Shown: positions 59,263 through 64,000 of the stretch, piece after piece
Numbering within the stretch: position 1 is the first letter of the stretch
Layout of the letters: each line of letters begins with the position of its first letter
Assembly: GCA_030704615.1 (NCBI GenBank)
Contig: CM060731.1
Location: forward strand, 82,626,756-82,690,755
DNA from: Takakia lepidozioides
Taxonomy: Eukaryota > Streptophyta > Takakiopsida > Takakiales > Takakiaceae
Reading direction: 5' to 3'
Length of the DNA: 64,000 nt
Notes under the pieces: model-generated
What the model was told of the DNA's origin: nothing
The model's database searches: none
What the model saw: only the letters and a program-made list of their open reading frames with translations
Translations under genes and position numbers: made by a program

Positions 59263-59683
59263 TCAAATACTTTATCCGGTAAGAGGTAACATATCCTACC
59301 CTTTGTACCGGGCCACCGCCTATACCCCGCTCGCGACCTGGAGCCACCGGTTATCCGTAAGTGCTGGTAAATCCACCCTTTAAGGAAAGGGTGACACAGT
59401 CGCAGGTGATTTGCATATTGGTAGAGCGCGGTCACCTAAATAGTTGTTACCATAAGGTGGCAGCACCTGAATCCCGTGAGACAAATCTGCCAGATCCGCC
59501 GGCTATTACCGGTAAAGTTACCGGGAGAGGCGTCGGCCTCGCTCAGCAGCGGGGGAGTAGCTCTCCAGCGAAAGAGGAAGAGTGAAGAGTGAAGAGAGAA
59601 GAGGGGGCGTTTTGTTTGTGTGGATTGTCAGTCTCGTTTGTGTGTCTCTGTGAATCTGTGTTGGGAGCAAGGTCGAGGACGCT

Positions 59684-60352
59684 ATGGCGGCCGCAGCCAT
59701 GACGAGGGCGGGAGGCTTGATTGCTATGGAGAGGATGCAGAGGGTGGCCAAGCCCAGCGCTGCATTGAACATCAACAGGGCGTTTTTGGGAAATGCGGCT
59801 GCATTCCGTGCTTCCCCTGTGAAATCTGTGCAAGCTACCAGAGCACTGACAGTGAGGGCTGAGAAGTATCAGGTAGTCGAGCCTCTCAATGGCGACCCCT
59901 TCGTGGGCGGGTTTGAAACCCCTGTCACATCCAGCCCTCTCATTGCATGGTACTTGTCCAACTTGCCCGCTTACCGCACAGCTGTGTCGCCCTTGTTGAG
60001 AGGTGTGGAGGTTGGGCTTGCCCATGGCTACCTTCTTGTGGGCCCCTTCGTTGTTACCGGGCCTCTCCGCTTCTCGGAAGTCAGGGGAGCTGCAGGATCT
60101 CTTGGTGCTGCAGGTCTTGTCGTTATCTTGACCATTGCCTTGACCATTTATGGTATCGCTACATTCAAGGAGGGTGCACCATCACTGGCTCCTAGCCTCA
60201 CATTGACGGGAAGGTCGAAGGACGCCGACAAGTTGCAGACCGCTGAGGGATGGGCCAGCTTTGCGGGAGGCTTCTTCTTCGGTGGATTGTCTGGGGTCGC
60301 CTGGGCTTACATCCTTCTTTACGTCCTTGACCTCCCATACCCCGTGAAATAG
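59684..60352 (+). CDS. psaL: Photosystem I reaction centre subunit XI precursor
   Basis: 222 codons, no intron, ATG at 59684, stop TAG. The first 57 or so residues are Ala/Arg/Ser-rich without acidic clusters and end near [11 protein letters not shown], as in a plastid transit peptide. The mature part has the PsaL signatures [44 protein letters not shown] and GPLRFSE, and two or three membrane segments, including [20 protein letters not shown] and [23 protein letters not shown]. PsaL sits in the thylakoid membrane at the PSI periphery, where it mediates trimer contacts in cyanobacteria and LHCII docking in plants. The length fits plant and green algal homologues. It is a single uninterrupted exon and appears functional. 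Confidence 0.96.
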   Translation: MAAAAMTRAGGLIAMERMQRVAKPSAALNINRAFLGNAAAFRASPVKSVQATRALTVRAEKYQVVEPLNGDPFVGGFETPVTSSPLIAWYLSNLPAYRTAVSPLLRGVEVGLAHGYLLVGPFVVTGPLRFSEVRGAAGSLGAAGLVVILTIALTIYGIATFKEGAPSLAPSLTLTGRSKDADKLQTAEGWASFAGGFFFGGLSGVAWAYILLYVLDLPYPVK

Positions 60353-62135
60353 ATCGATTGGTAGAGCTGCCTGTAATGTTGACGACGACAACATTCGTAT
60401 CTGAGCATGGCTTCAGCTGCCAGAAGCTGGGCAATGAACTTCTTTGTTCATAATGTGGCATTCTAGCATGTGAATGATCCATGCTTTTGTGAAACTCTCT
60501 GTATCAAAGGAAAAATCCTATTTGCATTTTGACTGTTCCTCGTCATATGATCTTATTAACTCACTGACGACGGGTACCTAGATTTCGTGTAATGATTTGT
60601 CGAAAAGTAGAGAAGCGGAGAGGGGCCGTGAAGATTCGGATATAATATTATATCTCCTTGATTACTCACTTTACCCACCTGCGACTCATATATGAATTTG
60701 GAGTTTTATATGATTTGTTACAGAGGAGGAAAGCTGATAGCCTGCATGAAGATATCTCGCTTGTTCTCAACTTGAATTAAAGTCAATGCAGTACTTCTTT
60801 CGTACTAAGGAGCAATCGCCTGGGTGGTGCAAAGATTTGGTGACTTGCAGCCAGTTTTGCTTGCTGCCCGTGTCTTACGAGTCATCCTGTGCCAATCGTT
60901 TGCCGGAGCAGCAAAACGTGCATCGTGTTGTGACATACCTTAGAAATCGTTTGCATTCCTTCCCTACTTCTGATAGTCATGTTTGTGGAACGACCTGAAA
61001 TTACTGTGGGACATCGCATGATACGTGTGCATCATCAAGAGTTCTTCTTTATTTTACCATTCATAGAGGTATGTAGCAACGTCAATTGGGCCCAATTTCT
61101 GACAAGCTCCACTTCCACCACACTTCAGCCTACCACTGAATCAATTTATTTGTGGGCTTAGTTCCTGTGTCACTTCATGCAGCATTTAAGGTAACTGCAA
61201 ATGAAAGTCCACAGTTTGGACTCGCCTAAACGATAGGATTGAGAGATGCGATCTCAAGAACCCATCTCTGCAAACCGCAATTTCAGATGCCCAGTTCAGA
61301 AAATTACACGAAGTCGTGTTTGAGATCTCTGCCGGGTGTTACTCCACGTTTGAGGAAGTCGAAGGGATAGCCCTCGATATTTCGACGCAGATAGCTCGGC
61401 AAGAGAGATGGGTGCTTCTGCTTCCGAGGTTGATGACTTCGATTGCAACAGCTAAGTAGATTTAAGACTGATGCAAAACCCTTCCCCTTCATAAAACTAG
61501 TAGCTAATCGGGCCCAGCCAAAGTAGGATGCCTAGCGGTGGTGCCACGCGCCAAACTCCAGAGCTGCTGGGTCAGCATCCAGTTCGCCGCGGCATGCTGT
61601 GCGCGAGAGATGCCTGGGAGCCCACACAATGGACCCGGCCCCTGCTGCGGATAATCACCATGGTGCTGCCTTGCCGTTCGTGAGCAATACAGCGGCCATG
61701 CTTGTGCGGAATTTTTCCTGCTGGGATGTTCGGTAGTCTACTGGCTGAAGTCCTCTGCACCGGAACTGGATTTTTCTGTGTAAGTATGACCTGTAAACTG
61801 CCAAATCACGCACTCGATTTTGAGCCGATTAAGCAACGCAAGATTTAGAGTTTAGCATGATGGGCGCAGTTTTGAGGCTGCTGTGGTTTGGCAGTATTAG
61901 GAGACTTGAAAAGGCAGATTTTGGTAATTTCACGAAGAATCTCGCGGATAGAAATTACGAAGATCAGTGTATCAGAGAAGAAAGGAGGAGGAGAAGATAA
62001 GATCTTTTCGGTTTGGTCGAATGAAGAATTTCATAGCCTTCAGAGTTGAGATGTTGTATGTAGTGGAGGAGAGCATACCAGCTTTCGGGTTTGTTTCACT
62101 GGCAGACTTTTGAAGTTGAGCTTTGAGAGAAAGAG
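60353..62135. other. psaL 3' region and SDP1-like 5' region
   Basis: No gene is seen. Short frames on both strands lack motifs. The psaL untranslated trailer occupies the left end, and the promoter and leader of the next gene the right end. Confidence 0.45.
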
Positions 62136-64000
62136 ATGGAGTCCAGCGGTGATGCCTTGCTGCAGCTGATTTCGATTGGGCCATCAACAGTCGTGGGCCG
62201 AGTCATTGTCCTGAAGGTGCTCTTTTGCAAGTGGGTCAAGGGTCTGGTTGGTATTCTATTTTCCAAGGCATCCCACGGATTGCAGCGATCCAAGCAATTT
62301 CTGGTGCTTTGGTTGAAAGGTGCACTCTCCTCCTGGCTGAACCCTCGCAATCCCAGTGTGTTGCTGGTGACCGCACTGGCAGCCACCCTGCTCCTCAGAA
62401 GGGCTAAGATGAGACCTCAAAAAGCAGAGCGATCCTACCGGAGCTATTTCTGGTCCAATTTGATGATGACAGCCCTCACCTACGACGAGTGGGCTCACGC
62501 TGCGAGTATGCTGGACAAGGAGCGTGACCGGCGCAAGGACTCGGACCTGTACGATGAGGAACTTGTACGGACCAAGCTCAACGAGCTCCGCTTGCGACGG
62601 CTGGAGGGCAGCGTGGAGGACATCCTGTTTTGTTTGCGTGCTGATTTGGTTCGCAATCTGGGCAACATGTGCAACCCGGAGCTACACAAGGGCCGCCTGC
62701 AGACCCCTCGCCTCATCCAGGATTACATCAATGAAGTCAGGTAGAGTTCCTCCTTCAAATGCTTAAACTCTTATCTTGGCAATCACTCAAATGGCCATGT
62801 TCAAGGTGGGCATTATCCCTCCAGGGACTGCAGCAGAACAGCTCATTGCTTGTCTGTCGTTTTATGGCAGTGTTGAGTCATTAAGGTACCAGTTGTTATG
62901 CTTACCAGGTATCAGCTCCGAGCGGTGTGTGAGACGGATTCAGAAGAGTTCTCGCTGGAAGAAAAGATTGCCTTTATTAATGAAACCAGGCATGGTTTTG
63001 GCCGCACCGCTCTCCTCCTCAGCGGAGGAGCAGCATTAGGGTCTTTCCATCTGGGGGTTGTAAGAACTCTGATAGAACACCGCCTGCTTCCCCGGGTGGT
63101 CGCAGGTGCCAGTGTGGGTTCCATCACCTGCTCCTTCACGGCCACCCGCACCTGGTCAGAGCTGCAGAGTTTTTTTGACGATCCAGTGCCCCCCATGCAT
63201 TTTTTTGAGAGCATGGGGAGCATCTTCGCAACTGCACACCGCTTGTTGACCAGGGGCGCTGTTCACGAAATAGGACATTTGCAGAGAATGATGCGACAAT
63301 TGATAGGTGATTTGACATTTCAAGAGGCCTATGATCTGTCAGGCCGTGTGCTTGGAATCTCAGTGTGTTCTCCCAGAAAGCATGAGCCACCACGGTGCTT
63401 GAACTATCTCACATCCCCGCACGTGGTCATCTGGAGTGCAGTGACTGCATCATGTGCATTTCCTGGCCTCTTTGAAGCCCAGGAGCTGATGGCCAAGGAC
63501 CGGCAAGGTCGGCTTGTGCCCTATCACACGCCTGCACAGGTGAGTGTGTTGTTTCAACTGAGAATATCAATTTTATGTACACTCTTTGACAGGTTGGTGT
63601 TGCTACAAACTAGAGACTCGCAAGCATAGGCCAGTGTGGCAGTTGTTGTGAATCCACATAGCCACCCTTCTCCAACTTTTTGTGGGGTTCAGTTTTTGAC
63701 AAAATTAGTGCTGCAGGTAGGCCCTGAAGAGCCAGGAATTGGCAAGCGGCAGTGGCGAGATGGCAGCTTGGAGAGTGACCTGCCCATGTTGCAATTGAAG
63801 GAGTTGTTCAATGTGAATCATTTTATTGTCAGCCAGGCCAACCCACACATTGCTCCGCTCCTGCGACTCAAAGAAATTGTGCGCCTGTATGGAGGTGACT
63901 TTGCCGCCAAGGTAAGCTGAAAGGCTCCGAAAGTTTGCATGTGTCTGTTCCAACAAATTACTGGCTGTTATTGGCAGTAACAAAATGTTTGAATGTCCTG
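62136..64000 (+). CDS. SDP1-like patatin-domain triacylglycerol lipase (5' part)
   Basis: Exons 62136-62740, 62909-63539 and 63717-63911, joined in frame (477 residues so far), then a GTAAGC donor; the rest lies beyond the window. An N-terminal hydrophobic zone ([16 protein letters not shown]) is followed by a DUF3336-type region ([21 protein letters not shown]...) and the patatin domain: oxyanion loop [13 protein letters not shown] (about 240), nucleophile elbow GASVG with the catalytic Ser (about 270), and [12 protein letters not shown] giving the Asp of the dyad (about 427). All catalytic elements are present. By family it hydrolyses triacylglycerol at the oil-body surface; the Arabidopsis SDP1 protein acts in seed oil breakdown and is about 800 residues long. 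Confidence 0.9.

Larger units (their letters stand above)
53202..59683. other. 6.5-kb interval with no gene recognised
   Basis: Short open frames on both strands, none with a recognisable motif. The minus-strand frame at 55972-55547 (141 codons, LVQAYGGWDTCRLKEEIG, CWPAHAQQIDACVKGF) is the longest and may be a relic exon. The interval contains the CT microsatellite, two copies of a dispersed repeat (54.35 and 55.45 kb), and the psaL promoter at its right end. Confidence 0.45.

Overview
The window looks like nuclear DNA of a streptophyte: a charophyte-grade alga or an early-diverging land plant, and I cannot be more exact. Support comes from a psaL nuclear gene with a plastid transit peptide, spliceosomal introns, an SDP1-type patatin lipase, and plant-type CACTA, Mutator, Ty3/chromovirus and Ty1/copia elements. 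About two thirds of the sequence (1-43.2 kb) is nested or degenerate mobile DNA. Recognisable host genes begin at 45.5 kb and all lie on the plus strand.

Mobile part. A Mutator-like element fills 608-12786, between 10-bp target-site duplications (TSDs). It holds two divergent genes: a SWIM-zinc-finger MULE transposase on the plus strand (9233-12367), and on the minus strand a multi-exon cargo gene (1701-8243) that joins a ParB/sulfiredoxin-like domain to a circularly permuted DNA-methyltransferase-like domain. The first intron of the cargo gene contains about 20 nearly perfect 38-bp palindromes at about 116-bp spacing. A shorter relative of the whole unit, with its own 8-bp duplication, lies at 29831-37942. 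It keeps the same divergent layout and the same palindrome core, with different arms. From 13.06 to 26 kb lies a CACTA/En-Spm element with head-to-head genes: TNP2 on the minus strand, and on the plus strand a Ptta-type protein that carries an FCP1-like phosphatase domain. A young Ty3 chromovirus (13543-20335, TSD AAAAC) is inserted in its TNP2 gene. A further LTR of the same Ty3 family (26311-27032), a TNP2/DUF4218 fragment (27.55-28.45 kb), a Ty3 3' fragment (41.9-42.2 kb) and a copia fragment (42.3-43.2 kb) complete this part. Every transposon gene has at least one visible disabling change.

Genic part. At 45508-53201 is a 14-exon gene whose open frame fuses methylthioribose-1-phosphate isomerase (MtnA) to methylthioribose kinase (MtnK), two consecutive methionine-salvage steps. 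At 59684-60352 is intronless psaL (photosystem I subunit XI). At 62136 an SDP1-like triacylglycerol lipase begins and runs off the window. The gaps between these genes hold repeats but no gene I could recognise.

The main candidate for an undescribed system is the two-gene Mutator unit: transposase, ParB-methyltransferase cargo and an intronic array of palindromes that could be its binding sites. The architecture is read from the sequence; the functional link is inference.
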